Positions 17,851 through 28,110 are shown, numbered from the stretch's first letter. The stretch: 64,000 nt of DNA from an uncultured Flavobacteriales bacterium (GCA_938074325.1 CALJFZ010000033.1:1-64000), one strand, 5' to 3'. Notes: generated by a model not told the origin, from the letters alone. Program-made: numbers and translations.

Positions 17851-19470
17851 ATGAAAACAAACGCACAGAATTTCCAGCCACGCCGCGTAACACCTTCGGC
17901 TAAATTGCTGTTTTGGTGCGGGGTCATTTTACTGGTTTTTTTCGTGTATGATCTTCCCGGTGTTGCTTTCAAAGGCCCCTACGGCATGCACCAATGGCGC
18001 CAATGCGACGCCTATTCTATGACGCTTAATTATGCAGTAGAGTCGCCCGGGCTGATGCGTCCGCGCATGCATTTCCAACACGGCGTTGGCGGAGGAGAGG
18101 CAGCAGGGGAATTCCCGCTGACGTATTACTTGAATGCTCAGCTGTGGCGAGTGACTGGCGTGCAGCCTTGGACCTTGCGCTGGACGCATTTCGCGTTCCT
18201 GTTGTTCGGGTTTTGGTGCCTGTTTCGTTTGACGTCGCAATGGCTATCGGAGCGTGCGTCATTGGCTGTGGTTGCGCTTACGGCCTCGTCGGGCTTGATG
18301 GCATTCTATGGGCCGAACTACTTGGTCAATGCCGCCGGACTTGGATTGGTGTTTTCTGGATGGTGGTACTCCTACCAATGGTCAGCCAGCAACACGCAGA
18401 AGACCAGGAGTCTTTTGAACATGGTGCTCTCTTTTGCATTGGCCTTGTTATTCCGTCCAACGCTCATTCTTGGATTGATCCCATTGGGATGGGTGCTGTT
18501 GGCTTCGTCTGAATGGAAGCGTTGGCTCGCTGCATTGGCTGTCCCTGTGCTGATTGGACTCGGCTGGGTGGCGTGGGCCAAAGCCCTGAACGCCGCAAAC
18601 GACAGCGTGTATTTCTTGACAACGATTCGGCCGTTTTGGGCGTCGCCCGCTCTGGGTGAGGTGTGGAGGGCATTCCGGGAGGATGTGCTTCCCCAGTGGT
18701 ACCACCCGTATGTGATTGGCCTAGGTGGGCTCGTGGTGGTGGTCACGCTGTTCGCAACGCGCCGGATGAAGAATAGGTCGGATGCTTTGCTCGGTTGGAG
18801 TTTCACGGGATTGTTTTTGGCCACGCTTGTATACATCGCATTGTGGTTTGATAACCTCAACGTGCACGATTACTACCTCATCGAACTTCAGATTGTGGTG
18901 CCTGTGCTGGCGGTATGGTTGGGGCAACGATGGCGGCACGCACGGCAAACCCTCCCAGCAGCCGTTGCGGGAGGGGTAGTCTTGGTGCTGGTCTTTCAAT
19001 GCATCGATGCCGGCTTGCGCACACGGATGAAGCATCGGCCCATTGGCGGGTGGTTGTATGAACAGGTTATCCCTTCCCGGGAACGGGACATTTGGGCTTG
19101 GTTTCATTGGGACCAGGAGCAGCGCTTTGGGAATGCACCAGCGTGGACGTCGGCCCTGAGGAATCTGGGCATAGCGCGAGACGACGTGGTTATATCCGTT
19201 CCGGATCCCAGTCCAAATATCTCGCTGAGCTTGATGGACCAAAAGGGGTTCACCGATTTGTACGATGATGCGTTTCAAGGCGACGATCGAATCGCATATT
19301 ACGTGGGTCGTGGAGCGGCTTTTTTGGTTTGCAATGACCCGAAATGGTACGAAGCGCACAAAGGGAGCCTTTGGTTGACCAATCAAATGACACAACTCGG
19401 AAACTTCAGGGTGTTCGATTTGTTGAATTCTGGCGGACATTTGCCCTCGCAAAACGCGGACACTAAATAG
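17851..19470 (+). CDS. GT39/ArnT-like polytopic membrane glycosyltransferase
   Basis: A 539-residue protein with about ten to twelve hydrophobic helices, starting with one at residues 20-40. The first extracytoplasmic loop carries GPYGMHQWRQCDAYSM, a pattern of Bacteroidota relatives of the lipid-phosphate-sugar dependent glycosyltransferases (GT39/ArnT/PMT fold). A soluble C-terminal domain of about 120 residues follows. Such enzymes transfer a sugar from a polyprenyl carrier to lipid or protein outside the inner membrane. Donor and acceptor cannot be told. The 93-base gap to topA is divergent. The downstream small membrane protein follows after 18 bases and is probably co-transcribed. Confidence 0.7.
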   Translation: MKTNAQNFQPRRVTPSAKLLFWCGVILLVFFVYDLPGVAFKGPYGMHQWRQCDAYSMTLNYAVESPGLMRPRMHFQHGVGGGEAAGEFPLTYYLNAQLWRVTGVQPWTLRWTHFAFLLFGFWCLFRLTSQWLSERASLAVVALTASSGLMAFYGPNYLVNAAGLGLVFSGWWYSYQWSASNTQKTRSLLNMVLSFALALLFRPTLILGLIPLGWVLLASSEWKRWLAALAVPVLIGLGWVAWAKALNAANDSVYFLTTIRPFWASPALGEVWRAFREDVLPQWYHPYVIGLGGLVVVVTLFATRRMKNRSDALLGWSFTGLFLATLVYIALWFDNLNVHDYYLIELQIVVPVLAVWLGQRWRHARQTLPAAVAGGVVLVLVFQCIDAGLRTRMKHRPIGGWLYEQVIPSRERDIWAWFHWDQEQRFGNAPAWTSALRNLGIARDDVVISVPDPSPNISLSLMDQKGFTDLYDDAFQGDDRIAYYVGRGAAFLVCNDPKWYEAHKGSLWLTNQMTQLGNFRVFDLLNSGGHLPSQNADTK

Positions 19471-19488
19471 CAGCGCCAAGCGTCAACC

Positions 19489-19686
19489 ATGGGTTTGAAA
19501 TCGATTTTTTCGAAAGAGAAGGGGAGGGAATACCGGGAGGTGTTCAAGCAGCACGGCTTCAAGGGGTTGGTCAAACGCTATGGATGGAAGTTGGTCGTTG
19601 CGGTTTTCATGTACTACCTGATCCGCGACTCCATCCTCTACATTTTGATTCCCTACTTGATTGCGAAGGGGCTCTTTAGCTCTTGA
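19489..19686 (+). CDS. Small single-pass membrane protein
   Basis: A 65-residue basic protein with one transmembrane region near the C terminus (about residues 35-62). The N-terminal half is amphipathic and rich in Lys, Arg and Gly. I do not recognise a named family, although proteins of this size and pattern are common in Bacteroidota. It follows the glycosyltransferase by 18 bases on the same strand and precedes the palindrome of the miaB promoter. Coding character and context support it as real. Confidence 0.65.
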   Translation: MGLKSIFSKEKGREYREVFKQHGFKGLVKRYGWKLVVAVFMYYLIRDSILYILIPYLIAKGLFSS

Positions 19687-19702
19687 GGCGTATCCGTGTT
19701 AA

Positions 19703-19721
19703 GAACTGACAAACTGTCAGT
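19703..19721. promoter_or_regulatory. Palindrome (CTGAC-N5-GTCAG type) upstream of miaB operon
   Basis: AACTGACA (19703-19710) and TGTCAGTT (19714-19721) are perfect reverse complements around three bases. The core reads CTGAC, five bases, GTCAG. It lies 18 bases upstream of the -7 element at 19739, covering the expected -33 region, so it is placed like an operator. A T-run of only four bases follows, which makes a terminator for the small upstream gene possible but weaker. The same core occurs upstream of groES. Confidence 0.65.
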
Positions 19722-19738
19722 TTTCTGCATGCATTCCG

Positions 19739-19746
19739 TACCTTTG
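19739..19746 (+). promoter_or_regulatory. -7 promoter element for the miaB operon
   Basis: TACCTTTG is an exact match to the Bacteroidota -7 consensus TAnnTTTG, 20 bases before the miaB ATG. The -33 region overlaps the palindrome at 19703-19721 and lacks a clear TTTG. Confidence 0.6.
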
Positions 19747-19766
19747 CACTCAACCTTTTTGATTTC

Positions 19767-21230
19767 ATGTCCAACGAAACATCGCTCCCACAAGACGCAG
19801 CCAAGGAGCTCTTGCACGAGAGTTTGCAAGGGTCGCCGACGGTGATTTCAAGCACGCCGTCCAACGGACGCAAGCTGTACCTCGAGAGTTACGGTTGCCA
19901 AATGAATTTCAGTGATTCGGAGATTGTCGCGAGCATTTTGAACGAGGCGGGCTTTTCAACTACCCGACAGGAGGAAGAGGCGGATTTAATCCTTTTGAAT
20001 ACGTGCGCGATTCGTGAAAATGCGGAACAACGTGTTCGGGCGCGATTGCGCCAATTCAAGAAGGCCAAGAAACACCGGCCGGAATTGGTCGTCGGTGTCC
20101 TCGGGTGCATGGCGGAACGCCTCAAAGAATCACTGCTCGAACAAGAAAAGCTGGTTGATCTGGTGGTGGGGCCGGACGCCTACCGCGACATCCCCAATTT
20201 GGTGGACCAAGTGCACGGAGGACAAAAAGCCGTCAATGTCTTGTTAAGTCGAGAGGAGACATATGCAGAGATTTCACCTGTGCGATTGGATTCGAATGGG
20301 GTGACGGCATTCATCAGCATCATGCGCGGTTGCGACAATATGTGCAGTTTCTGCGTCGTGCCATTTACCCGTGGTCGAGAACGCAGCCGCGATCCCGAAA
20401 GCATTGTTCAGGAAGCACGGGAATTGTTTGAGGCGGGCTACCGTGAAGTGACGTTGTTGGGCCAGAATGTAGATAGCTACAAATGGAACATCGACAACAA
20501 AGGAAACGTCAAGGACGAAACCCAGCCCGTGGTCCGATTCGCTGAATTGATGGAGCGGGTGGCGGCGGTTCATCCGGATTTGCGCATCCGTTTTTCAACC
20601 AGTCACCCCAAGGACATGACCGACGACGTGCTTCATGCGATGGCGCGCCACGAGAACATTTGCAAGTACATCCACCTTCCGGTACAGTCCGGAAACAGCG
20701 CAAACCTGAAGCGCATGAACCGGGGGTATACCCGCGAGTGGTATTTGGAGCGCATTGATGCGATCCGCCGCATCATGCCGGACTGCGCCATTTCAACGGA
20801 CATCATCGCCGGTTTTTGCGGAGAGACGGAGGAGGAGCACGAGGAAACCCTGAGTTTGATGCGAAGTGTTCAATACGAAATGGCCTACATGTTCCAATAC
20901 AGCGAGCGGCCGCGAACACTCGCTCAACGGAAATACGAAAACGACGTTCCCGACGAGGTGAAGAGCCGGCGGTTGCAGGAGATCATCGCCCTGCAAAAGG
21001 TGCACGGCGCAGAACGCACCAAGGCCCTGGTGGGACAGACGTACCGGGTACTCATTGAAGGCACCTCCAAAAAGAGCGATTCGGATTACTTCGGGCGCAC
21101 GACGTACAACAGCGTGGTGGTATTCCCGAAGGGGAATGCACAACCGGGAACCTACGTAAACGTGCACGTGCACGACTGCACAGCGGTCACGCTTCTCGGT
21201 AATATCACGGACGAACCGGCGGTTGCCTGA
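19767..21230 (+). CDS. miaB: tRNA-2-methylthio-N6-dimethylallyladenosine synthase MiaB
   Basis: A 487-residue radical-SAM methylthiotransferase that adds the methylthio group to i6A37 in tRNAs reading UNN codons. The N-terminal UPF0004 domain has the three cluster-binding cysteines in [20 protein letters not shown] and GCMAER. The radical-SAM cluster motif is CDNMCSFC within [21 protein letters not shown]-terminal TRAM domain begins around residue 425. A 35-residue leader precedes the first domain. It heads a run of genes (AAA+ regulator, lptE, repeat-like protein, secG) that I recall as a recurring neighbourhood in Bacteroidota. It ends a few bases before the next start. Confidence 0.95.
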   Translation: MSNETSLPQDAAKELLHESLQGSPTVISSTPSNGRKLYLESYGCQMNFSDSEIVASILNEAGFSTTRQEEEADLILLNTCAIRENAEQRVRARLRQFKKAKKHRPELVVGVLGCMAERLKESLLEQEKLVDLVVGPDAYRDIPNLVDQVHGGQKAVNVLLSREETYAEISPVRLDSNGVTAFISIMRGCDNMCSFCVVPFTRGRERSRDPESIVQEARELFEAGYREVTLLGQNVDSYKWNIDNKGNVKDETQPVVRFAELMERVAAVHPDLRIRFSTSHPKDMTDDVLHAMARHENICKYIHLPVQSGNSANLKRMNRGYTREWYLERIDAIRRIMPDCAISTDIIAGFCGETEEEHEETLSLMRSVQYEMAYMFQYSERPRTLAQRKYENDVPDEVKSRRLQEIIALQKVHGAERTKALVGQTYRVLIEGTSKKSDSDYFGRTTYNSVVVFPKGNAQPGTYVNVHVHDCTAVTLLGNITDEPAVA

Positions 21231-21234
21231 TTCA

Positions 21235-22527
21235 ATGACCATGGATGCGCTTTCGATCAAACGACGCTTTGGAGTCATCGGTACGAGCCCGGCATTGGAC
21301 CGCGCCGTCACGGTAGCATCCCAGGTCGCACCGACGGATTTGTCGGTCCTGGTGTTGGGTGAAAGTGGTGTGGGTAAAGAGGTGATGCCGCGCGTGGTGC
21401 ACCATTTTTCCCGGCGCAAGCACGGCCCTTTCATCGCGGTCAACTGCGGAGCCATTCCCGAGGGGACCATCGACAGCGAGCTGTTCGGCCACGAGAAAGG
21501 TGCTTTTACAGGCGCGACGGAGTCGCGGAAGGGTTATTTCGAAGAAGCCAATGGCGGGACGATTTTCCTGGATGAGGTCGCAGAATTGCCCTTAACCACG
21601 CAAGTGCGATTGCTGCGTGTGCTCGAAACAGGTGAATTCATTCGCGTGGGGTCCTCCAAAGTTCAAAAGACCGATGTGCGTGTTGTGGCAGCGACCAATG
21701 TCGATTTTGCCGACGCCATCCAACGCGGTCAATTCCGAGAAGATCTGTACTACCGGTTGAGCCAAGTGCCCATTGATGTGCCGCCGTTGCGCGCTCGCTC
21801 AGGGGACATCCACCTGCTTTTCCGCAAGTTCACCACCGATTTTTCCGAGCAGTACCAAATGCCGCCGCTTTCGCTCACGGAAGACGCGGTTGAGGTGTTG
21901 GAGAACTACCCCTGGCCAGGAAATATCCGCCAATTGAAAAACACGACGGAGCAGATGTCCATCCTGGAAACAGAGCGAAGAATTGATGCAGATACCCTGC
22001 TGAGTTATTTGCCTGAATCCCACCGCAGCCGCCTGCCCATGCGAGGCGATCAGGATTCAGCGTCCCAAATGAACGAGCGTGAAATTCTGTACAAGGTCTT
22101 GTTTGACATGCGCCAGGAGATGCAGGATTTGAAAAAGCTGGTGTACGATTTGATGAAAGAGGGTGCAGGTCCGGTGAATGCTGAACTGGCCCAGCGGTTG
22201 TTCAATCAGCCCCCTCCATCGCTGAAGGGTTTGCCTGCCGGGCGCGGTGATGAAACACCGGCTGAATCCGACGATTTTGAAGCGGCTTGGTCTCCCGGCC
22301 AATGGCAAAGAACCGCTGCAGTGGAAGAACATGCCCCGCAGTTGGCACATGACGAAGTGGAGGAGGCGCTTGAGGTGGAGGAGGTCCTGTCGCTGCAAGA
22401 CTCGGAAAAAGAACTGATCCGCCGTGCACTGGCCAAGCACCGCAATCGCCGCAAATACGCCGCATTGGAATTGGGGATTTCAGAGCGAACCCTGTACCGC
22501 AAAATCAAAGAATACGGATTGAAGTGA
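21235..22527 (+). CDS. Sigma54-interaction AAA+ transcriptional regulator with Fis-type HTH
   Basis: A 430-residue enhancer-binding-protein-like regulator. The AAA+ domain begins almost at the N terminus: Walker A GESGVGKE near residue 44, an intact GAFTGA loop that contacts sigma54, Walker B GGTIFLDE, and REDLYYRL. There is no receiver, GAF or PAS domain before it. Between the AAA+ and DNA-binding parts lies an acidic, variable linker of about 130 residues. The C-terminal Fis-type helix-turn-helix ends in ISERTLYRKIKEYGL. The lack of a sensor domain suggests constitutive activity or control through protein partners. The start could also be the ATG two codons later. lptE begins within its stop codon. 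Confidence 0.88.
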   Translation: MTMDALSIKRRFGVIGTSPALDRAVTVASQVAPTDLSVLVLGESGVGKEVMPRVVHHFSRRKHGPFIAVNCGAIPEGTIDSELFGHEKGAFTGATESRKGYFEEANGGTIFLDEVAELPLTTQVRLLRVLETGEFIRVGSSKVQKTDVRVVAATNVDFADAIQRGQFREDLYYRLSQVPIDVPPLRARSGDIHLLFRKFTTDFSEQYQMPPLSLTEDAVEVLENYPWPGNIRQLKNTTEQMSILETERRIDADTLLSYLPESHRSRLPMRGDQDSASQMNEREILYKVLFDMRQEMQDLKKLVYDLMKEGAGPVNAELAQRLFNQPPPSLKGLPAGRGDETPAESDDFEAAWSPGQWQRTAAVEEHAPQLAHDEVEEALEVEEVLSLQDSEKELIRRALAKHRNRRKYAALELGISERTLYRKIKEYGLK

Positions 22528-23033
22528 AGTATTCTCGAATTCTCTGCTCCCTGCCTGTCTTTGCTTTGATTCTGCTGCTTGCGGGTTGCGGAGTGTACTC
22601 CCCTTACGGAGCGCAAACTTCGGGGGCAAAAACCTACTCGGTCGATGCATTTGAAATGGTAACCCCGCTCGCATCTGCGGCCAGTTCGCTGGCATTGACG
22701 GAGGCACTTCGGGACCGCATCCAGCGGCAGTCGACGTTGCGGCTTGTGGACGTGGAGGGGGAGCTCCAATTCAGTGGCGAGATCGTTACCTGGGAGATCA
22801 GCCCAGTCAATGTGCAAGGGGATGAAACAGCGGCCTCGAATCGACTGACCATTGGCATCGCCATTCACTACACGAATTCAAAAGACGACGAGTTGAGTTT
22901 TGATCGAACGTTCACTCGCTTTGCAGATTACAGCAGCGAGTTTGATCTGTTGCAAGTGGAGGATGCGCTAGTCGAAGACATTGGCTCCCAACTTTCGCAA
23001 GATGTGTTCAATGCGTCTTTGGGAAATTGGTGA
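22524..23033 (+). CDS. lptE: LPS assembly lipoprotein LptE-like
   Basis: A 169-residue lipoprotein with signal peptide and lipobox LAGC at Cys22, followed by GVYSPYG, the usual start of Bacteroidota LptE-like proteins. LptE plugs the LptD barrel and helps insert lipopolysaccharide into the outer leaflet. The rest has the short mixed alpha/beta fold expected of the family. The start codon is GTG and overlaps the stop of the AAA+ regulator by four bases (GTGA), implying translational coupling. Sequence divergence within the family keeps confidence below certainty, but size, lipobox and operon position agree. Confidence 0.82.
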   Translation: MKYSRILCSLPVFALILLLAGCGVYSPYGAQTSGAKTYSVDAFEMVTPLASAASSLALTEALRDRIQRQSTLRLVDVEGELQFSGEIVTWEISPVNVQGDETAASNRLTIGIAIHYTNSKDDELSFDRTFTRFADYSSEFDLLQVEDALVEDIGSQLSQDVFNASLGNW

Positions 23034-23054
23034 TATTTGACCAACCCTCATCTC

Positions 23055-23924
23055 ATGCACCTTCAACGTCTACAGGAACTCATTCAGCATCCGGAGCGCG
23101 TAACAGCGTCCGACCGGGACGGATTGAAGGCGTGGAGTGAAAAGTATCCTTACGCTGGGGCCATCTCCATGTTGCTAGCGCGGGCCAGTGCAGTGAGTGG
23201 GCACATGGAACAAGAGGTCGATTTGTTGAAGGCCGCAACCCACGGCACCTTCAGGCAACCGCTATACGATTTGTTGTTGATGGCGCAGTTGAAGGCTGAG
23301 GCTGCCGAAGTGGAAGAGTTGATTGAATCCCTGCCGGAAACGGTTGCGGAGGAGTACCTGGATGCGGACGATGACGCCACGCAGCCTCACCTGGATCCGG
23401 ATGTGCCGCTGGAGCGGGATGCGCTCATCGAGGCCATCGGTCGAACCATTGAGCAGGAGGTGGCGCCGGATGTGCAAACTTCGAGTGGGGAGATCTTGGC
23501 GGATTTGAATGCAATCAAAGGAGCTGTTTCATCCCCGTTTGCAGCGTGGTTGACCGAACGCGCCATGACGGTTGGCTTCGGCGAGGCGGGCCAGCATGGG
23601 GCAGATCTCCGCCGTCAACCTGCGCCTGCTCCGGATGACGCCAGCGCATTGATTGATCGGTTTATCGAGCGTCAGCCGCGAATTGGAAAGTTGCGTGAAA
23701 TCGATTCCTCTGTGGAAGATTGGGCCAAAGAGAGCATCATGGAGGACCCCACGCTCGTGACTGAAACCATGGCGCGGATTTATGCTAAACAGGGCCAAAT
23801 CGGGAAGGCGCGGAAAGCTTATCGCCACTTGGCGTTGAAATTTCCAGCAAAAAGCACTTATTTTGCAGCCCAATTAAAAAAACTAGCTCAACAGCCGAAA
23901 GGTAAGTCCGGAGCAAACGAATAA
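23055..23924 (+). CDS. Helical hypothetical protein of the miaB-secG operon
   Basis: A 289-residue soluble protein with no signal peptide. An N-terminal helical segment (about 1-90) has a TPR-like look (SEKYPYAGAISMLLARAS, then LKAATHG). An acidic low-complexity middle follows, and a C-terminal helical segment (about 225-285) ends with ETMARIYAKQGQIGKARKAYRHLALKFPAK, a clear TPR-type repeat. I do not recognise a function. I recall such a gene recurring between lptE and secG in Bacteroidota, so a role in envelope biogenesis or secretion is possible but is inference. I use the ATG at 23055; an in-frame TTG at 23037 exists. Confidence 0.7.
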   Translation: MHLQRLQELIQHPERVTASDRDGLKAWSEKYPYAGAISMLLARASAVSGHMEQEVDLLKAATHGTFRQPLYDLLLMAQLKAEAAEVEELIESLPETVAEEYLDADDDATQPHLDPDVPLERDALIEAIGRTIEQEVAPDVQTSSGEILADLNAIKGAVSSPFAAWLTERAMTVGFGEAGQHGADLRRQPAPAPDDASALIDRFIERQPRIGKLREIDSSVEDWAKESIMEDPTLVTETMARIYAKQGQIGKARKAYRHLALKFPAKSTYFAAQLKKLAQQPKGKSGANE

Positions 23925-23933
23925 ACGGAACCC

Positions 23934-24230
23934 ATGGGATACTTTTTGATGGTGGTAATTTTGATCGTCTGCGTGCTATTAGGCGCAGTTATTTTGGTTC
24001 AAAATCCCAAAGGAGGTGGCTTGGCAACAGGCTTCCAAGGCGCCGGCCAGATGGGTGGCGTACAGAAAACGACTGACTTCTTGGTGAAGGCCACGTGGTA
24101 CTTGACCGGAGCCCTCTTCGTGTTGTGCATTGTGGCAGGTGTATTCTTCGGAAACGCCCAACAAGAGACAGGCATCGAAGGCCGCGGCATCGCACCCACA
24201 AATGCCGTTGAAACGCCAATCGCCGAATAA
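23934..24230 (+). CDS. secG: Preprotein translocase subunit SecG
   Basis: A 98-residue inner-membrane subunit of the SecYEG translocon that assists SecA-driven export. It has two transmembrane helices (about 3-20 and 55-75) separated by the conserved glycine-rich loop QNPKGGGLATGFQGAGQMGG. The C-terminal tail is short and acidic. It follows the repeat-like protein by nine bases and is the last gene before a strong terminator, so the miaB unit ends here. Confidence 0.93.
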   Translation: MGYFLMVVILIVCVLLGAVILVQNPKGGGLATGFQGAGQMGGVQKTTDFLVKATWYLTGALFVLCIVAGVFFGNAQQETGIEGRGIAPTNAVETPIAE

Positions 24231-24260
24231 GCGAACGAGGTCCAGAACGATTTTAAACAG

Positions 24261-24294
24261 GCGTGTCACCTCTGCAAGGTGGCACGCTTTTTTT
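24261..24294 (+). terminator. Rho-independent terminator after secG
   Basis: An 11-base stem (24261-24271 with 24277-24287, one G-T pair) with a 5-base loop and a T-run at 24288-24294. It is 30 bases after the secG stop and separates the miaB-secG unit from groES-groEL. Confidence 0.9.
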
Positions 24295-24335
24295 GTGCCA
24301 AAACCTGACATCTTTGCTTGCCCATGGTCCAAAGT

Positions 24336-24350
24336 CTGACGCGGTGTCAG
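24336..24350. promoter_or_regulatory. CTGAC-N5-GTCAG palindrome upstream of groES
   Basis: CTGAC (24336-24340) and GTCAG (24346-24350) form the same core palindrome, with the same 5-base spacing, as the site upstream of miaB. It lies 78 bases before the groES ATG and downstream of a -7-like CATCTTTG (24309-24316), so it may be in the 5' UTR of that promoter. The HrcA-type CIRCE element is absent from this region. Confidence 0.6.
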
Positions 24351-24427
24351 GCCAATGCTTAAGCCGTGGGCTTGGCATGGAAATCGCAAGGACAGAGGCA
24401 AAACCAAATACCCAAAATAAAAGACAC

Positions 24428-24703
24428 ATGTCAGTAAACATTCAACCCCTCGCAGATCGGGTTCTCGTTGAGCCCGCAGCTGCAGAAGAAAAGACAGCCA
24501 GCGGAATCATCATTCCCGATACCGCTAAGGAGAAGCCACAGCGTGGAACCGTTGTGGCCGTAGGTCCTGGCAAGCCGGATGAGCCAACGACCGTGAAAGT
24601 GGGTGATGTCGTGTTGTACGGTAAGTACGCAGGCACTGAGCTCCAAGTCGAAGGTGTGGATTACATGATGATGCGTGAAAGCGATATCCTCGCAATTGTT
24701 TAA
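24428..24703 (+). CDS. groES: Co-chaperonin GroES
   Basis: A 91-residue subunit of the heptameric lid of the GroEL chaperonin. The conserved start [13 protein letters not shown], the mobile-loop region [11 protein letters not shown] and the C-terminal ESDILAIV are all present. The frame is open upstream to 24263, but the ATG at 24428 gives the canonical N terminus. groEL follows after 21 bases. The 197-base region before it holds the secG terminator and the palindrome described separately. Confidence 0.97.
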   Translation: MSVNIQPLADRVLVEPAAAEEKTASGIIIPDTAKEKPQRGTVVAVGPGKPDEPTTVKVGDVVLYGKYAGTELQVEGVDYMMMRESDILAIV

Positions 24704-24721
24704 CCAAAGAGAAACTTCTGA

Positions 24722-26359
<1,638 letters not shown>

Positions 26360-26380
26360 TTGCTTACTATTCAAACAGAG

Positions 26381-26409
26381 AAAGCCACTCCTGCGGGGGT
26401 GGCTTTTTT
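26381..26409 (+). terminator. Rho-independent terminator after groEL
   Basis: Arms AAAGCCAC (26381-26388) and GTGGCTTT (26399-26406) pair perfectly around a 10-base loop, with T-run 26404-26409. It isolates groESL from the following gldA-like gene. Confidence 0.88.
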
Positions 26410-26446
26410 GTATCCCGACCCCTGAATCATTGTAACTTCGTTGCGC

Positions 26447-27154
26447 ATGTCAGTTTCCATCCAAAACGTCAAGCGGTTTTTCGGAGAGCAGGCCGCACTC
26501 GATGGTGTAAGCCTCGAAGTGCGCAGTCCCCAAGTGCTCGGGCTCCTGGGGCCGAATGGCGCCGGCAAGTCGACGTTGATGCGCTTGATAACGGGGTACT
26601 TGCCTCCAAGCGAGGGCAGCGTATCGGTATGCGGCACGGATGTGCAAATTCAGCCCTTGGAAATCAAGAAGCACATTGGGTATTTGCCCGAGCATAATCC
26701 CATTCACTTGGATATGTACGTGCGGGAGTACCTCGAGTACATCGCGCGGCTGTATCAATTGACGGAGCAAAAGGAGCAGGTGGAGCGGGTCATTGAACGC
26801 GTGGGGTTGACTCCTGAGGCGCACAAGCTCATTGGTCAACTTTCCAAGGGGTACCGGCAGCGCGTGGGATTGGCACAAGCGTTGATCCACGACCCAGAAG
26901 TGCTCATTTTGGATGAGCCAACCTCGGGGTTGGACCCCATTCAATTGGTGGACATCCGGAACCTGATCAAAGAGGTGGGGAAGACGCGAACGGTCATCTT
27001 GTCCACGCACATCATGCAAGAAGTGGAGGCCATGTGCGAACGGGTTGTTTTGATCCACAAAGGGCGTTTGGTGGCCGACGACACCGTCGCCAACCTTTCA
27101 GCAAAGCCTGGTGGGCTTGAAGCGGTATTTCAATCCTTGGGCGCCACCGCTTGA
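26447..27154 (+). CDS. gldA: GldA-like ABC transporter ATP-binding protein, short form
   Basis: A 235-residue ABC ATPase closest in pattern to GldA, the ATPase of the GldAFG gliding-associated transporter. The stretch TGYLPPSEGSVSVCGTDV and the IGYLPEHNPIHLDMYVREYLEYIA segment are highly characteristic. Walker A is GPNGAGKST, the signature is LSKGYRQR and Walker B is LILDEPTSG. GldA proteins are usually about 300 residues; here the C-terminal 60 or so residues after the H-loop region are missing. The natural stop overlaps the rsgA ATG by one base, so truncation is not an obvious assembly error. gldF and gldG are not adjacent. The start is the ATG two codons inside a TTG-initiated frame. Confidence 0.8.
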   Translation: MSVSIQNVKRFFGEQAALDGVSLEVRSPQVLGLLGPNGAGKSTLMRLITGYLPPSEGSVSVCGTDVQIQPLEIKKHIGYLPEHNPIHLDMYVREYLEYIARLYQLTEQKEQVERVIERVGLTPEAHKLIGQLSKGYRQRVGLAQALIHDPEVLILDEPTSGLDPIQLVDIRNLIKEVGKTRTVILSTHIMQEVEAMCERVVLIHKGRLVADDTVANLSAKPGGLEAVFQSLGATA

Positions 27155-28110
27155 TGGAGGAGCTGCAAGCGAACGGAATTGTCCTGCGTTCCACGGGGTC
27201 GTGGTACGAGGTGCGAACCGAGGATTCGGAAAAGGTATACGCTTGCCGCGCAGGTGGGCGCCTGCGGTTGAAAGGCGACCGTTCGACCAACCCTTTTGCA
27301 GTAGGTGACCAGGTTGTAATTGAATTCCACGGCGAAGAGGAACCGCCTCTGATCATCGAGCGGAAGAAACGGCACAACGCCATCATACGCCGATCCGTCA
27401 ATCTCTCCAAGCATACCCACGTGGTGGCAGCGAACCTCGACCGGGCCTTCCTCGTTGTGACGGTCGCAGCCCCTGAAACGAGCACAGGATTCATCGATCG
27501 ATTCTTGGTTACTGCTGAAGCGTACGGCGTGCCAACCACCCTGGTCTTCAATAAATGCGACCTGTGTTTGACCGATGATGCGGCATTCGACCGGCTGGAA
27601 TACCTCACGGAGGTTTATGAGCAAGCAGGTTACGACTGCATAAGGACTTCTGCTGCCACAGGCGACGGAATGGATGCGCTGCAGACAGCACTGGCCAACG
27701 CCGGTGTGAACTTGCTTTCCGGACACAGTGGAGTGGGGAAAAGCACCCTCATCAACCGCCTGCTACCTGGATTGGAACTCAAAACTGGAGACGTTTCAGC
27801 TTCGCACCAAAAGGGCAAGCACACGACGACGTTTGCTGAGATGTTTCCCTTGCCAGAAGGGGGGTACTTGATCGATACCCCGGGCATCAAGGGGTTTGGC
27901 TTGGTCGAGCTGGAGCGGGACCAACTGCACCATTATTTTCCAGAGCTCTTTGCGCGTTTGCCGGAATGCAAGTTCCACAATTGTTTGCACCGGAGCGAGC
28001 CGCGTTGTGCAGTGCGAGCAGCAGTGGAGGAGGGTAGCATACCCGAGGAGCGGTATGTCAATTACCTCGATCTCTACGAAAATTTCGAAACCGACGAGAC
28101 GTATCGGTGA
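27154..28110 (+). CDS. rsgA: Ribosome small-subunit-dependent GTPase RsgA
   Basis: A 318-residue circularly permuted GTPase that acts in late 30S subunit maturation. An N-terminal OB domain (about 1-80) is followed by the permuted G domain, with FNKCDL (G4) before GHSGVGKST (G1) and DTPGI (G3). A C-terminal zinc-binding segment carries CKFHNCLHRSEPRC. The ATG overlaps the gldA stop (TGATG), indicating coupled translation. The stop codon directly abuts the stop of cysQ on the other strand. Confidence 0.95.
   Translation: MEELQANGIVLRSTGSWYEVRTEDSEKVYACRAGGRLRLKGDRSTNPFAVGDQVVIEFHGEEEPPLIIERKKRHNAIIRRSVNLSKHTHVVAANLDRAFLVVTVAAPETSTGFIDRFLVTAEAYGVPTTLVFNKCDLCLTDDAAFDRLEYLTEVYEQAGYDCIRTSAATGDGMDALQTALANAGVNLLSGHSGVGKSTLINRLLPGLELKTGDVSASHQKGKHTTTFAEMFPLPEGGYLIDTPGIKGFGLVELERDQLHHYFPELFARLPECKFHNCLHRSEPRCAVRAAVEEGSIPEERYVNYLDLYENFETDETYR

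Noticed and set aside
18721-19479. Open frame of 252 codons antisense to the GT39-like gene
   Set aside because: Sense strand encodes clear membrane helices and motifs; the antisense product has neither.
24231-24427. HrcA/CIRCE element in the groES leader
   Set aside because: Neither arm of the TTAGCACTC/GAGTGCTAA inverted repeat is present; a different palindrome is found.
26447-27154. Frameshift or disruption explaining the short GldA
   Set aside because: The stop is in a tidy 1-base overlap with rsgA and no GldA-like continuation is visible in other frames downstream.
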